This document shows positions 1 through 12,831 of a stretch of DNA of 64,000 bases, piece by piece. Positions within the stretch are counted from its first letter, which is position 1. Each line of letters starts with the position of its first letter. The translations under genes were made by a program, and so were the position numbers. The notes under the pieces were generated by a model. The model ran no database searches, was not told the origin of the DNA, and saw nothing but the letters and a program-made list of their open reading frames with translations. The DNA lies in assembly GCA_036245525.1 (NCBI GenBank), contig BTPG01000003.1, forward strand, positions 194,227,127-194,291,126, in the 5' to 3' direction. Origin of the DNA: Semisulcospira habei. Its lineage: Eukaryota > Mollusca > Gastropoda > Semisulcospiridae.

Positions 1-267
1 CGGGTGGGGAGGTGAGCTCAGAGCAAGGGTACATACATGTATGGAGACAGATCCGAGTGAGATGGGGGGGGGGAGGGGAGGGGGAGGGGGAGACGTGGTT
101 TGCTTGTGGAAGGGCTTAAGGAGGTATTGCTGTATTCTCAACTAGACGTGTTCGAAAAACACAAGCGACTATAACTGCATAATGGATAACCTGATATTTG
201 TTTGACTTTGTTTCAGACCTAACGGTGAACAAACACTTTAATCTTAGTCCAAAACCCCCATAACCCC

Positions 268-331
268 TTAACTCATTCGAGACGCAAAAGCCGCGAATCC
301 GTTAGCGGCACGTCAAACATGTGTTAGTTAA
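268..331. repeat. D-like short palindromic element, diverged
   Basis: Begins TTAACTCATTCGAGACGC and ends TTAGTTAA, with a decayed GCCGCGAATCC..GTTAGCGGC core. It resembles the 80-bp D elements at 20918 and 49321. Confidence 0.5.
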
Positions 332-477
332 ACACTTCACTCGCCTGTTGTAACGTGATTTGTAACTATGTAACTGTTGTTACGAAGCTCATCTACACTC
401 GCTGGAATCACAACTTGCTTTATCTCACTCTGCTTGCGATACACCACAACATGATATGGCTCGACCATGATAGTTCA

Positions 478-862
478 ATTGATTGTACATTGCTTAACGT
501 CCCGACAGCAACAAGGCTTTCTCATGACGTGCCTGCACTGCTTGTGAAAAAAAAAATAAATAAATAAACTGACTATTGAATGTATGTCGCCAACCGGTCC
601 AATACGTTAAATAGACCTACGACATGGGGCCTACATAAAGCCAAGACCATTTAGCAACACACCACATCCAATATCAAGAGCTACAGGCAGCGCAGACAGT
701 AGGGAGAGTTTAAAAAAGAAAATACAGATGAAGGGACTAAGGGTAGTCAGAAACACATGCCCCAGAATAGAGGGGAAAACCCACCCTGTGAGGCTGACCA
801 GGGTGACCCTGGGAACTTAGAAGTAGTTAACCCCACCCAAGTCCCCCAGGGGAGACCCGGGT
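478..862 (-). mobile_element. Repeat S, copy 1
   Basis: About 385 bp also present at 61582-62578 (interrupted by a LINE) and, inverted, at 62764-63125. In sense orientation (minus here) it starts near CCCGGGTCTCCCCTGGGGGA and ends GGGACGTTAAGCAATGTACA. The ending with GGGACGTTAA resembles 3' ends of mollusc SINEs, but I see no RNA polymerase III A/B boxes, so the class is open. The left window end (1-477) before it holds only G-rich sequence and a D-like element. Confidence 0.7.
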
Positions 863-868
863 TCGGGG

Positions 869-1035
869 ATGATAGTTCAAGGGTGGTGGCAGAATAGCTT
901 GGCGCCTATAAGCGCCAAGCTATTCTGCCACCACCCTTGAACTATCATGGTCGATCTGTCTCCTCAATTGTAATGCAGTCCTTAGGGGATAACTCCAAAA
1001 TATGGGTATTTCGTACCTCGGGCACAATGAGTTAA
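869..1035 (+). repeat. P1 foldback (variant with GGGTGGTGGCAGAATAGC), left end missing
   Basis: Hairpin at 869-948 followed by the long flank ending GGGCACAATGAGTTAA. The left flank is absent: the hairpin abuts repeat S directly. It matches the complete copy at 30726-30939. Confidence 0.75.
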
Positions 1036-1258
1036 GGCGTTTTTCACTGTCGTGCCCGTCAATACGCATCGCCGTGGAACTGTTCCATGTAGCTAAGGAC
1101 AGGAAGAGTAGAAAAGTCTCTCCAATTACAACATAAGATCGTTAAAATAAATAACAGTTAAAGTGGTATTCAAGAAATATATCTGCCCAATGTTTCTTTT
1201 GTAACTGCCTTCTTAGTTCTTAAGTTGCCCTACAATATTGCAACACTAAAGGACTAAC

Positions 1259-1462
1259 TTAACCCATTTTAGCCCCGACGCACTATAGCGGGAGACGATT
1301 GACCATGATAATTCAAGGGTAGTGCCAGATTAGCTTGGCGCCATCAGGCGCCAAGCTAATCTGGCACTACCCTTGAATTATCACGGTCCCTTCGTCTCCT
1401 GCAAATGTGTATAGGAGTTAGGTGACAACTCCAAAATGTCGGAAATGCGGCCTTTGGGTTAA
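1259..1462 (+). repeat. P1 foldback element, complete (TTAA to TTAA)
   Basis: Defines family P1. It starts TTAACCCATTTTAGCCCCGA and ends TTTGGGTTAA. A central hairpin has arms running from ACCATGATAATTCAAGGG through TTAGCTTGGCGCC and back, around a 4-base loop. One flank between TTAA and hairpin is short (about 35 bp) and the other long (about 75 bp), so the element has an orientation. No coding capacity. TTAA boundaries and short inverted ends are the pattern of piggyBac-superfamily non-autonomous elements; that assignment is inference. Confidence 0.8.
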
Positions 1463-1800
1463 ATAGGTTCTTACAACGTTTGAAAGGTAAACAATGAAAG
1501 ACTCATCGCTTCTTTTTTTTTTTTTTTCCTTTTCAGCGCAATAGAATTTCTTCGTCAGGCACACCGGCGGGCGATATACAAGGAAAGTCATGTTACGTGT
1601 GTCTATTCACGTGGCTTGTACAAAGAACAGTAGGAAAAGTATTAGTCGGATCAAATATTGTTGCATTTGCGAATTCAAATCCCGCAAATAAAATTTAAAA
1701 TCCAGCTCTTGAGAAGGCAATTTTAAGCTAGTTCATTCCTTGGAGCTTTATTGTAGACAATATACCAAGAGCATTTATATACAGGATATATTGCAAGCTT
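1463..1800. other. No feature seen
   Basis: Poly(T) at 1512-1527 and otherwise ordinary AT-rich sequence. Bases 1728-1800 are repeated at 2014-2092 on the far side of a P1 element. Confidence 0.5.
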
Positions 1801-2015
1801 TTAAGCCATTCAGTCCGACGCACGTATTTCTCACGTATTTGAAGGTGTCACCTAACGACTATGCACCAGTTGCATGAGATGGATCGACCATGGTAATTCA
1901 AGGGTAGTGCCAGATTAGCTTGGCGCCTGTCGGCGCCAAGCTAATCTGGCACTACCCTTGAATTATCATGGTCGATCCATCTCCTGCTGTAGTGCGTCAG
2001 GGCTGAATGGGTTAA
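1801..2015 (-). repeat. P1 foldback element, complete, reverse orientation
   Basis: Starts TTAAGCCATTCAGTCCGACG and ends CAGGGCTGAATGGGTTAA. Long arm on the left, short arm on the right. Near-perfect hairpin with loop TGTC. About 75 bp of flanking sequence (CATTCCTTG[G/C]AGCTTTATTG...) occur on both sides as a direct repeat much longer than a TTAA duplication. Confidence 0.82.
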
Positions 2016-2178
2016 GCTAGTCCATTCCTTGCAGCTTTATTGTAGACAATATACCAAGAGCGTTTATAAATGAGATATTGCAAACTCTTAACCGTTTTTG
2101 TCGGTTTTTTTTCCCTTTGGGTCGACCTTAAAATTAGTCCACGCCACGCTTGCATTCTCGATAACTGAGAGTTCTCCC

Positions 2179-2399
2179 TTAACCCCTTCACTGCAGAGAA
2201 AATAATGAACACGATCCAGCCACAAGAGACCTAGATCCTCATGAGCACCCTCCCCACAACTGCGGGGGCTCATGAGGATATATGCTTTTACCTGAGACCA
2301 ATTTGTATCCATGTTTTTGGACGGTGTTGGCTTTTGGTCGTTGAATGAACCAAGATTTCAGAAACAAAAATGTACGTACACTAGCAGGGAATGGGTTAA
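2179..2399. repeat. C foldback element, complete
   Basis: Family C: TTAACCCCTTCACTGCAG at the left, a hairpin built on AGATCCTCATGAGC...GCTCATGAGGAT, then a long flank containing TTTGTATCCATG and ending GGGAATGGGTTAA. The TTAACCCnTTCACTGCCAG style of end fits piggyBac-like termini. Confidence 0.7.
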
Positions 2400-2422
2400 G
2401 TTAACCATTTCCTTGCAACATT

Positions 2423-2591
2423 TTAACCCATTCAGCCCTGACACACTACAGCAGGAGATGGGTCGAACATGATAATTCAAGGGTAGTGCCAAATTAGCTT
2501 GGCGCCGAGAGGCGCCAAGCTAATCTGGCACTGTCCTTGAACTATCATGGTCGGTCCTCCAAAATTATGGGAATTACGGCCGTTGGGGTAA
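2423..2591 (+). repeat. P1 foldback element with shortened right flank
   Basis: TTAACCCATTCAGCCCTGAC start, hairpin with loop GAGA, right flank missing the TCCATCTCCTGCAACTGG part. Confidence 0.75.
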
Positions 2592-3045
2592 ATGATTTAA
2601 AGGAAATTTTGCAGACACTTAACCTTTATTGTCGGTTTTGTTTCCCTTAAGTCGACCTTAAAATTAGTCCACGTTTGCGTTCCCGATAACTGAACATTTT
2701 TACTTAAGGTGGAAGAGACTAATATAATGTATTTACAAGAGGGTTTTCACTGTCGCTGGAGAGTTCCGTCTGGCCCTTGACACTTCTTGGTCGTGATAAG
2801 AAAATGGTTGTAAAGGTTATTGGTGGCATGCTGGAGTTCAGAAAATTGTTGCGCTATTTTGTGATTTTCGACCTTACGGCTCTGAACGTTAAGGTCCAAA
2901 AATCACAGAATAGAACAGCCTATGACACGCGGTTGCTTTATGTGGTGCATGAGCTGCAAAATGTTCACCAATCTTCAAATATGATGTTTGGTAATATGAA
3001 ACAATTCAACAACTCCGACTCACCTACAACTCCCTATTTGTCTTG
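2592..3045. other. Unique-looking sequence with a diverged duplicate of 2090-2180 and a K palindrome
   Basis: 2600-2710 repeats the TTGTCGGTTTT...GTCGACCTTAAAATTAGTCC block of 2095-2180. At 2857-2932 there is a short inverted repeat, TGATTTTCGACCTTACGG against AAGGTCCAAAAATCACA (family K; arms also at 39150 and 53265). No gene. Confidence 0.45.
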
Positions 3046-3275
3046 TAACTCATTCACTGCCAGGGACTCTTGAACACCACCGAACTGCAAGAGGCATAGA
3101 TCCTCATGAGCCCCCGCAGTCGCGGGGGCTCATGAGGATCTATGCCTCTTGCTGAAACCACTTTGTATCCATGTTCCTTGTTAGGATGAAGTTTTTTAGC
3201 GTTAAGCGAGCAAAGACGTTACAGTCAGTTTAACAAAGTAACGCAATCGGCGTCCAGTGGCAGAGGAGGGGTTAA
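3046..3275. repeat. C foldback element, nearly complete
   Basis: CTCATTCACTGCCAGGGA start, hairpin 3090-3151 with arms AAGAGGCATAGATCCTCATG, loop around CAGTCG, and an end CCAGTGGCAGAGGAGGGGTTAA. This is the clearest C hairpin in the first 10 kb. Confidence 0.75.
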
Positions 3276-3299
3276 AATGAAACGCTTTGGTTAACAGAA

Positions 3300-3620
3300 C
3301 TTGTTGCGTAACACCCCCACTCCAACCACCCCCAACCGCACCCCTCCCTCCCCATGCCTACCTTAAAACTCCTTAATCGTCTGATTAAAAAAAAAAGATC
3401 CTGAGTAACGTTAACAGAAATTGTTTTGCAACACACTCACACCCCTCTTTTCCCAGCCATACCATACACAACCACTTAAACCCCCATGTCCTCACCTCCA
3501 TACCTTACACACACCCTTCCCTCTCCCCCAACCCCTATCATACCTTTCCACCAACCCCCATCAAAAAGCACACGTGTGAACAATAGCGTATGTGTACTCT
3601 TAAAAAGTGCACCTGAACCA
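3300..3620. other. C/A-rich low-complexity stretch
   Basis: Long runs of CCCC, CACC and ACAC on the plus strand with no open reading frame of note. No gene or element recognised. Confidence 0.5.
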
Positions 3621-3677
3621 CTCCCATTACACATATTCCCACCGTGATTTTAAAGACAAAATGGTGACGGTCAGTTT

Positions 3678-5435
3678 TTAAAACTCATTCAGCCCCGACT
3701 CACCGCGGCAAGACATGGATCGAGCATGATAGTTCAAGGATGGTGCCAGAATAGCTTGGCGCCCATCGGCGCCAAGCTATTCTGGCACCACCCTTGAACT
3801 ATCATGCTTGATCTGTCTCTACAATGAGCGCTTTTGGCGTTCCCCAGCTGTCGCAGGACCGATAACTCTCCGATAGGTGGCGTTCCACCAAGAGGCCTAA
3901 AGTCACCATCTTGTTTTAACTTCTATATTACTACTAGTACTACTACAGTCGAGTTTACTTATTATAATTTCACTATCATCGCAAAGAACCGCCTTGTTTC
4001 GAACGATGGCTAGTGCGTATGGAAGTAAAAAAAAGTAAAAGAAAAAAACAACAACAAACAACCGAAATTTTCCTCGAAAAATCAACGAAAAAAACACAAA
4101 CACTAACGAAATCCAACTAAAATCCCCGAAGAGACAAAAACAACCGAAATCGTCTTTTTCTCGTGGGGTGTTTCGTTAGTTTTTGTTGCTTTCCGGGGTG
4201 TTTTCGAGGAAAAGAAGTACCGTGGGCGATTGACCGCATGCATTTTGCTTAATTATGTATTTTCCATCACATATAATATACTGTAGCGGACACAAGCTGC
4301 AGTACTATATAACTTGTGAGCAGAGAGTGCATTTGAAGTAAATGATGAAAGCCCTTAATCAAATTACAATTAGTCAGCCTGCAATTAGTACTAATATTTT
4401 AATAGCACTGGTTTTGGATTATATTATAATTTGATATTATAATAATAATTTAATATTATTAACATTATAATAATTTAACCCAAGAAATAAATCTTTCTCA
4501 AAACATTGTCCATAATTGTAAAAGATATTATTAATATATTTCTGATTCCTGATTCTGAAATGGTACCTGCTGAAAGCAAACAGTAAAAAAAAAAAAAGTC
4601 AGATTATCAGCTATATTATTATAACTATTACTACTGCAACCATACAGAAAGCATTTAAATAAAGGTAATGTGGAAAGCGAACACTGCTCCGCATTGTACA
4701 TGGTTGACAGGACCTCAAAAGGAAGAAATCTTAATCTTCATTTGCACTGTATGATCGCTCAAAGAAATGCGAGCACAAGTTCCAATAAATAGTAGAGACT
4801 ATTGTATGTATTTTTTCCAATATTGCGACCTAATGAGACTAGAATGAGTGGGGTACTGTAATGTAGTATTCAAAGTGTGTTGTAAAAAAACAAGAATGCT
4901 TATAATATGACCAGTTACTGTCTATAACTAGCTGAACCACATAAATAATAATAATAATTACTGTCTTTATAATGCGCTTATCTTATAATAATTATAACTC
5001 TAAGCGCGCACTCACAACTCACACACGCACGTGCACGCTTTTAACAATGACACATATAACAAAGACGTAAAATTACACATACTCACACATACTCATACCA
5101 CAAACAGACAACATCAAACACACTGGCAGGCAATATAGTTTTAAGTAATCAGTCTCAACACAAATTATGTGGATGCGTGAGCAGATCTTAGGTAATGATA
5201 GCAGCATTTGTTCATCATTGCCACGATTGTGCAAAGCAGTTTCTTAGATATGCAGACTGGAAACTTGGTATGGATAACGAGAAACAGAAAGTAGCGGATA
5301 TCCTCTTGGTGGAACGCCACCTATCAAAAATTCAAGGGAGATAATAATTGAAAATAACCGCTCATTGTAATACAGTCCTTCAGAGGACATCTTCAAAATT
5401 TGGGGATAAGTTCGGTCCACGGGTAGAATGTGATA
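3678..5435 (+). repeat. P1 foldback element split by a TIR transposon
   Basis: The left part (3678-3819) has AACTCATTCAGCCCCGAC, a hairpin with loop CATC and GATCTGTCTC. The right part (5370-5435) has ATACAGTCCTTCAGAGGACA and GGGTAGAATGTGATAA, which are the long-flank sequences of P1 (compare 59518-59732). The 1.5 kb between is a separate insertion. Confidence 0.6.
3822..5367. mobile_element. Non-autonomous TIR element with TA ends, about 1.55 kb
   Basis: The outer ends are TA|CAATGAGCG and CGCTCATTG|TA. Inside each end lies a perfect 24-bp inverted repeat beginning GATAGGTGGCGTTCCACCAA (left copy at 3873; right copy complementary at 5304-5327). The interior is AT-rich with no transposase-like ORF. 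TA duplication is typical of Tc1/mariner-type elements, so that class is a guess. Inserted in a P1 element. Confidence 0.6.
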
Positions 5436-5599
5436 AGGGAAAGGAAGCGATTTATTTCAGTATAATAGTTTTACGCTATCACGTCCTTCTAACTAAACTG
5501 TCCTGTTACTTAACACAACTTAGTTGTAGTTCAAAAAACATTTTACATAAAGCACACAAAAAGACGGTTTGCTATACAAAAAAATAAGAACGAAGAGGC

Positions 5600-5690
5600 T
5601 TGGCAGTTCAATGGTGGCGCCTGATGAGGCCACTCTGTTCGGAACCTGTAGCTTTTGATTTATTGTGGCCGATCCATCTCCCGCAGCTTA
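5600..5690 (+). repeat. Decayed P1 hairpin
   Basis: GGCTTGGCAGTTCAATGGTG ... GGCCGATCCATCTCCCGCAG; only the ends of the P1 hairpin flanks are recognisable. Confidence 0.4.
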
Positions 5691-5919
5691 TATTATAGTT
5701 TCTTCTTGACACAAAAAAAACTTTTTTAAATGCGAGTCTATATTTAACTCTCGAACGAAACTAAATAGGCTACTGTTGTACGCGAGTAGCTTCGGCAGAC
5801 TGGCTTTTCCCACAATAAGCAACAAGATCATGGATCTCACTTTAACACGTCAAACATTGCAAAGCGTCATTTTCCGAAAATTGTCATGCATTAGTAGGGA
5901 AATATGGAGCAACGGTGGT

Positions 5920-5990
5920 AGTTCAAATTAGTGCCTGATTAGCTTGGCGCCTGGAAGGCGCCATGCTAATCAGGCACTACCCTTGAACAT
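5920..5990 (+). repeat. P1 hairpin, diverged
   Basis: Arms TAGTTCAAATTAGTGCCTGA and TCAGGCACTACCCTTGAAC around GGCGCCTGGAAGGCGCC. Flanks no longer match other P1 copies well. Confidence 0.6.
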
Positions 5991-6019
5991 ACACATAGAG
6001 ACTGAAGTCGTCTCTGGCC

Positions 6020-6900
6020 AGCGTTCCTATTACGGCTGACAGAGTTTTCATTGGAGCGTTGAATGAGAATTCATTGTGAAAGCTTTGAATCTTTTAGAAT
6101 GCAGTGGTTGAGGTAAATAGGTGTGTGTATTATTTTCTATTCCAGTGTCCTTTAGTGTCAAACCAACCGGAGTGGCCCATGTTAAATATGTATGCGCAAG
6201 TGTCCAATGCTAAACTTGCGTGAAACATGTTCAGAGAAAAAAAGTCAAATCGTGGTTTTTTTTTAGGTTGAATGCTTGACGGCGATGATTGGGACGCATT
6301 GCAAACTCTGGCCCTTTGGCAAACAAAGAAGTACCCAACGGAGAAAGAAAAACGTTTAGAAAAAAACAGTTTTATTAATATTTCGGGCACATAATAATAA
6401 TATACAAACAAACAAATATAGAGATCAGTCTCTACTTATCTTTATTTATCGCAACTCTGAGAAACAGCACAAAAGCTCAAGAGGAATAGATTCTCATGAG
6501 TCCCTGCGCCTGCATAAGAATCTACTTCTCTTGCAGATTAGATTCTGCTGATCAGATTCTTTGTCTGAAGTAGATCACGGAAGGTTGAAGAACTTGCACG
6601 TTTAATGTGTTTTACGTTGTTGTGTTACGTTGCATGACGATGCGAACAAAGCAATGTTTGAATCGTTTTGTCTGCCACCCTTTGAAATCATTTGCTTCAC
6701 GGTCGAGTGCTTTGCACTCGGAGGATGAAATGTATCACAACATCACAGCACACCCTGATATAGAGAAATGCTGTGTCTATGATGCTAGTGACGTGTTCAG
6801 TTTTATATTACGATATGTCCTATGTAATTTGTGTTACTGTGAAATCGTGTTTATTGTCTTTATGCTTAGACCACAATAGTTCAGTACTAAGGCATACGGT
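6020..6900. other. No gene seen; one C hairpin relic and an arm of palindrome L
   Basis: 6478-6535 is a decayed C hairpin (AGATTCTCATGAGTCCC). 6330-6372 matches one arm of the palindrome at 29418-29535 (CCCAACGGAGAAAGAAA). Short open frames at 6607-6879 have no recognisable domain. Confidence 0.4.
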
Positions 6901-6903
6901 GAT

Positions 6904-6907
6904 GGTG

Positions 6908-7000
<93 letters not shown>
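6904..7000 (+). repeat. (GT)n microsatellite
   Basis: About 95 bp of GT, ending in alternating GC. Potential Z-DNA-forming tract. Confidence 0.95.
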
Positions 7001-7003
<3 letters not shown>

Positions 7004-7296
7004 TTAGTAGCTTAATTATATTTTGATTTTGATGTGTTTAATGTTCTTCAGTCCTTTTATGTTGCGCGGCACCGCAACGATTTCCTAATGTATTGTTACA
7101 TATGGCAATAAAGTTCTATCATCATCATATAACAAGTTCAACTTCACTGCATAATGTATGAAGCCAACACCGGGTGTCAGCGCGGTCCATAACGCTGTTA
7201 AAAGTCCTGTTTCTGAAAGTATCGCAGATTTTATGGTAATAGCCCCCCCCCCCCCCACTCCCCTTTGCCAGAGACGCACTGAATTACATGGAGCCA

Positions 7297-7362
7297 ACAA
7301 GAGGCATAGATTCTCATGAGCTCCCGCGAATGCGGGGGCTGAGGAGAATCTATGCCTCTTGC
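7297..7362. repeat. C hairpin
   Basis: AAGAGGCATAGATTCTCATG and its complement around CCCGCGAATGCGGG. The flank 7130-7290 (CTTCACTGCATAATGTATGA, then CAACACCGGGTGTCAGCGCG) recurs in pieces at 11580-11660 and 21340-21400, so it belongs to a longer C-type element. Confidence 0.65.
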
Positions 7363-7383
7363 AGTTAGGCGGTTTTGTTCCTG

Positions 7384-7720
7384 TTGTTATATCCGAAGTT
7401 TGTTATATGCGAAGTAATTCACAAAAAGTGCTGTCGGGACCTCTGAAACAGTGCTGTTATATCCCACTTTTGTTATATGCGAAGTAACTTACAAAGAGTG
7501 CTGTCGGGGCCTCTGAAACAGTGCTGTTATATCCGACTTTTATTATATGCGAAGTAATTTACAAAGAGTGCTGTCGGGACCTCTGAAACAGTGCTGTTAT
7601 ATCCGAAGTTTGTTATATGCGAAGTAATTTACAAAGAGTGCTGTCGGGGCCTCTGAAACAGTGCTGTTATATCCAACTTTTGCTGTATCCGGCTTTGTTA
7701 TAAGCGAGGTAGACACTCTA
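7384..7720 (+). repeat. 70-bp tandem repeat, about 5 units
   Basis: GTTATATCC recurs at 7386, 7456, 7526, 7596 and 7666, an exact 70-bp period. Each unit contains TGTTATATGCGAAGTAA and GTGCTGTCGGGACCTCTGAA. Diverged single units occur at 14968-15110 and 30140-30285, so the unit is part of a dispersed family. Confidence 0.9.
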
Positions 7721-7804
7721 CATTGATTTATATCGCAAAAACGCATTTCTCTACCCCAGCCTGTCCATGGTAGTACCTAATTAGGCCGTAAAGCTATAGT
7801 TAGG

Positions 7805-7935
7805 CAATACTGTAAACTTTAATCTGGAATTCTTTACCGACTAAGCCCCAGAAATGCCTCCACCCTTACGCAGTTAAAAGCAAAGTTAAAAACTTACCTT
7901 TTTCTCGCAGACGTTCGCGTAATTTGTACGGTATT
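7805..7935 (+). mobile_element. LINE 3' coding remnant
   Basis: Translates as NLWNSLPTKPQKCLHPYAVK then SKVKNLPFSRR, the xWNSLP..FKxxLKxxLF ending of L2/CR1-type ORF2 proteins. It precedes the (CT)n tract before the next LINE. Confidence 0.5.
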
Positions 7936-7960
7936 TTTGTACACACCCTCAGCAGACTCT

Positions 7961-10240
<2,280 letters not shown>

Positions 10241-10269
10241 TACTTTCACTGCGACCCTATAATACTCAG

Positions 10270-10358
<89 letters not shown>
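10270..10358 (+). repeat. (GT)n microsatellite in the LINE 3' UTR
   Basis: The same position holds (GT)n in copy 2 (19350-19430), with a different length and a GCGCGCACG end there. Confidence 0.95.
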
Positions 10359-10361
<3 letters not shown>

Positions 10362-10568
10362 TGTTGTTGTTGTTGTTGCTGGTTTTGTTTTGTTTTTATA
10401 TCATTTATTCTTCTTCTTCTTTTTTTTCTATTTCTTTTTTCTCATATAATATTTTCACACTTTGTGCATTATTTGTAGATTAGCAACGGCAAGTTCGAAA
10501 AATGGTTGTGCCAGCCAAAACTTTCACCGTTGTAAAATAAAGAATCATTGTCATTGTCATTGTCATTG

Positions 10569-10569
<1 letters not shown>

Positions 10570-10661
<92 letters not shown>

Positions 10662-10722
10662 CTCGTTTTCGCCTGCGCATTGAGTTATATTATAAATATG
10701 AGAAATGCGCCATATAAATACC

Positions 10723-10796
<74 letters not shown>

Positions 10797-10801
10797 TATT
10801 A
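10570..10801 (+). repeat. (TC)n(GT)n, then an L2-type tail with (ATT)n
   Basis: 14 bp of TC, 70 bp of GT, then TATGAGAAATGCGCCATATA followed by (ATT)n of about 70 bp. The GCGCCATATAAAT motif before (ATT)n is an L2-like LINE end; the same tail occurs at 39385-39445. Confidence 0.7.
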
Positions 10802-10855
10802 TTAACTCATTCGCTGCCAGCCGCATCCGGATGCGGCTGTCCGAGAAAGAGTTAA
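10802..10855. repeat. D-like mini palindrome, TTAA to TTAA, 54 bp
   Basis: TTAACTCATTCGCTGCCAGC, then CGCATCCGGATGCGG (perfect palindrome), then a TTAA end. Among the smallest TTAA-bounded elements here. Confidence 0.6.
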
Positions 10856-11033
10856 GCTGTCTTGCTTCTTTCGAGGTCGTCCCGCTAAGTGTAGCGAAAC
10901 AAAATAATTATACGCTTAGCAGACATGTTTTTACACGTTTGATAAAACGCTAACATGCGGGTTCTGAATTGAAACATTACGCTGGGAATTCACAGTTCAT
11001 TTGACGCTCCCTAAAACAAACACAGTTTAACTC

Positions 11034-11215
11034 TTTCACTGTCTTGAGACAGCAAACACCACCTATAACTGCAACAGGCATAGATACTCTCTATGCCTCT
11101 TGCTTAAACCATTTTGTATCCATGTTCCCTTGACTGTTGGGAGTCTCTGACGTAAAATTGACAATTATTAAAAAAAAAAGAAAAAAGCCGACGTCCACTG
11201 GCAGTGCAAAGGTTA
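11034..11215. repeat. C foldback, centre deleted
   Basis: AACTCTTTCACTGTCTTGAG start, hairpin reduced to AGGCATAGATACTCTCTATGCC, then TTTGTATCCATGTTCCC and CCACTGGCAGTGCAAAGG end. Confidence 0.55.
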
Positions 11216-11261
11216 CATTTTTCAAAGCCGTGCGACAGCGAAAACCACCTAACTGCAAGAG

Positions 11262-11321
11262 GTATAGATTCTCATGAGCCCCCGCATCTGCGGGGGCTCA
11301 TGAGAATATATGCCTCTTGTT
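11262..11321. repeat. C hairpin
   Basis: AAGAGGTATAGATTCTCATG with a near-perfect return around CCCCGCATCTGCGGGG. Directly follows the previous C element. Confidence 0.7.
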
Positions 11322-11399
11322 GTCTCCATGTAATTCAGTGCGTCTCTGGCAAGGAGGGCAAATCTTTTATCAGCGTTATCCCTTATCATTCGGAATACA

Positions 11400-11598
11400 C
11401 CAGTGTGTGAAATAAATTTGACTAAAATAGTTCAAGGTTAGTGCCAGAATAGCTTGGCGCCTCTAGGTGCCAAGCTATTCTGGCACCAACCTGGAACTGA
11501 AGCCATTGGTCTATTTCCTTATCTGTAAGTACTGTACTGTAGCTTGCATATGGCAGTGTACAAATTTGAAGCTTTTAGCCTCTAATGATATGAGTTAA
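11400..11598 (+). repeat. P1-related foldback (subtype with GTGTGAAATAA flank)
   Basis: Hairpin 11428-11499 with GGCGCCTCTAGGTGCC centre. The flank after it (CATTGGTCTATTTCCTTATC ... TGATATGAGTTAA) is shared with 12832-13016 and 26160-26352, so this is a P1 subtype with its own flanks. Confidence 0.65.
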
Positions 11599-11659
11599 GG
11601 GCCGCGCTGACGCCCGGTGTTGACTTCATACATATGCACTGAAGTTGAGCTTTGTCAAT

Positions 11660-12165
11660 ATGTGCAATGCAGCGTTTGAATAAACAAAAGTCCTATCGCC
11701 ACCGAACAGTATACCCAATGTTGGCTGAACGAGCTACCAAGGAAAACATTTGCTGAAGTTGCCATTATCGTGGGCGGTCTTTGATTGCTCAAATTCGCCA
11801 GTGTGACGGATTCTCAGTCGCTGTCTTGCCTTTGACTTTCTGCCTCCCCCACCCCCCCCCCCTCCCCAATCTGCGCAGTTACGCATGCATAGCAAAAGTG
11901 TTTTACAGCACGTTGTGCGCATCATGGGAACTAACCTAACACTTTTAAAGAAAAAATAAGAGCAGACAGGACTTTTATTTTACAATATTCCAACTTTGTA
12001 TTGATTGTAATGACCCAGTTGTTATGCTAAGCCAAGTTTTGTGAAGCATTATTATAAGACATAAAAAACAATTAATATTACAAAGAAGATATTGCGAGGT
12101 GTATATTAACCTTTTATTGCCAGGAGCATGCAGGTCGCTTTAAGTGAACACATTTGATGCAACGC
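11660..12165. other. No gene seen
   Basis: Contains a C-rich run at 11845-11866 and AT-rich sequence. Nothing recognisable. Confidence 0.4.
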
Positions 12166-12169
12166 AATA

Positions 12170-12245
12170 GATCGTCGGGTCGGCGTCGGCCGCAGTGGGC
12201 CCGCGCACGTCAGTGCGCGGGCCCACTGTGGCTCACGTCGACCTG
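12170..12245. repeat. F palindrome (GC-rich)
   Basis: Family F: arms GGCCGCAGTGGGCCCGCGCA and TGCGCGGGCCCACTGTGG around a few bases. Other copies at 28143, 33205, 51672 and 58955. Very GC-rich stem, in contrast to the surrounding AT-rich DNA. Confidence 0.75.
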
Positions 12246-12596
12246 TTGGGAAAGATGACAAAAAAACACAAAACAACAACATTAAAATTGCTTATTTTGC
12301 TCAGCTTAGAAAACTTCCATTAACTCTTCTATGTATAAAAAAGACTTTCGGAACGTTGAGAATATTCACACAAGCAACACATTTTTTTTTTTTAACGAGG
12401 CTCTAAGACCGATTCATTGGGCCGCAGGTATCATTGGGGCGGTAGTCGATAATTTAGGTAAATCAGGCCCCACCTCTGAATAGATTATGGTCGACCCGTC
12501 TCTTTTATTGGTTTGTTAGCTTTCTGGCGCTCTCGGGAGGGAATCTTAGTCCTAGCGGCTGAAATTTGAATATTGTCATACGTGCATGAAACTAAT

Positions 12597-12680
12597 ATAC
12601 AGACGAGCAAAAGAAATGCGACATTTTTTGGAAGCTTCGGAAACACTAAACTTCCCCAAAAATGTCGCTTTTTTTTACTC
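12597..12680. repeat. H palindrome
   Basis: ACGAGCAAAAGAAATGCGAC...ATTTTTGG against CCAAAAATGTCGCTTTTTTT. The better-preserved copy is at 57128-57232. Confidence 0.6.
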
Positions 12681-12831
12681 TTCAGTATAATTGCTATGTT
12701 TGCACTCTTCACGTTCCAAGCGACCAATCAACGTTGTATTCAACACTACACAACCAGCGGCTAGATCAGTGATTATTTTTAAATCAAAATCAAGTCAAGG
12801 ACAGTGTGTTGAACCCATTTATGGTTATAAA

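Noticed and set aside
869..948. Hairpins as transcription terminators or a CRISPR-like array
   Set aside because: This is animal DNA; the units are dispersed, in both orientations, of differing families and without regular spacers.
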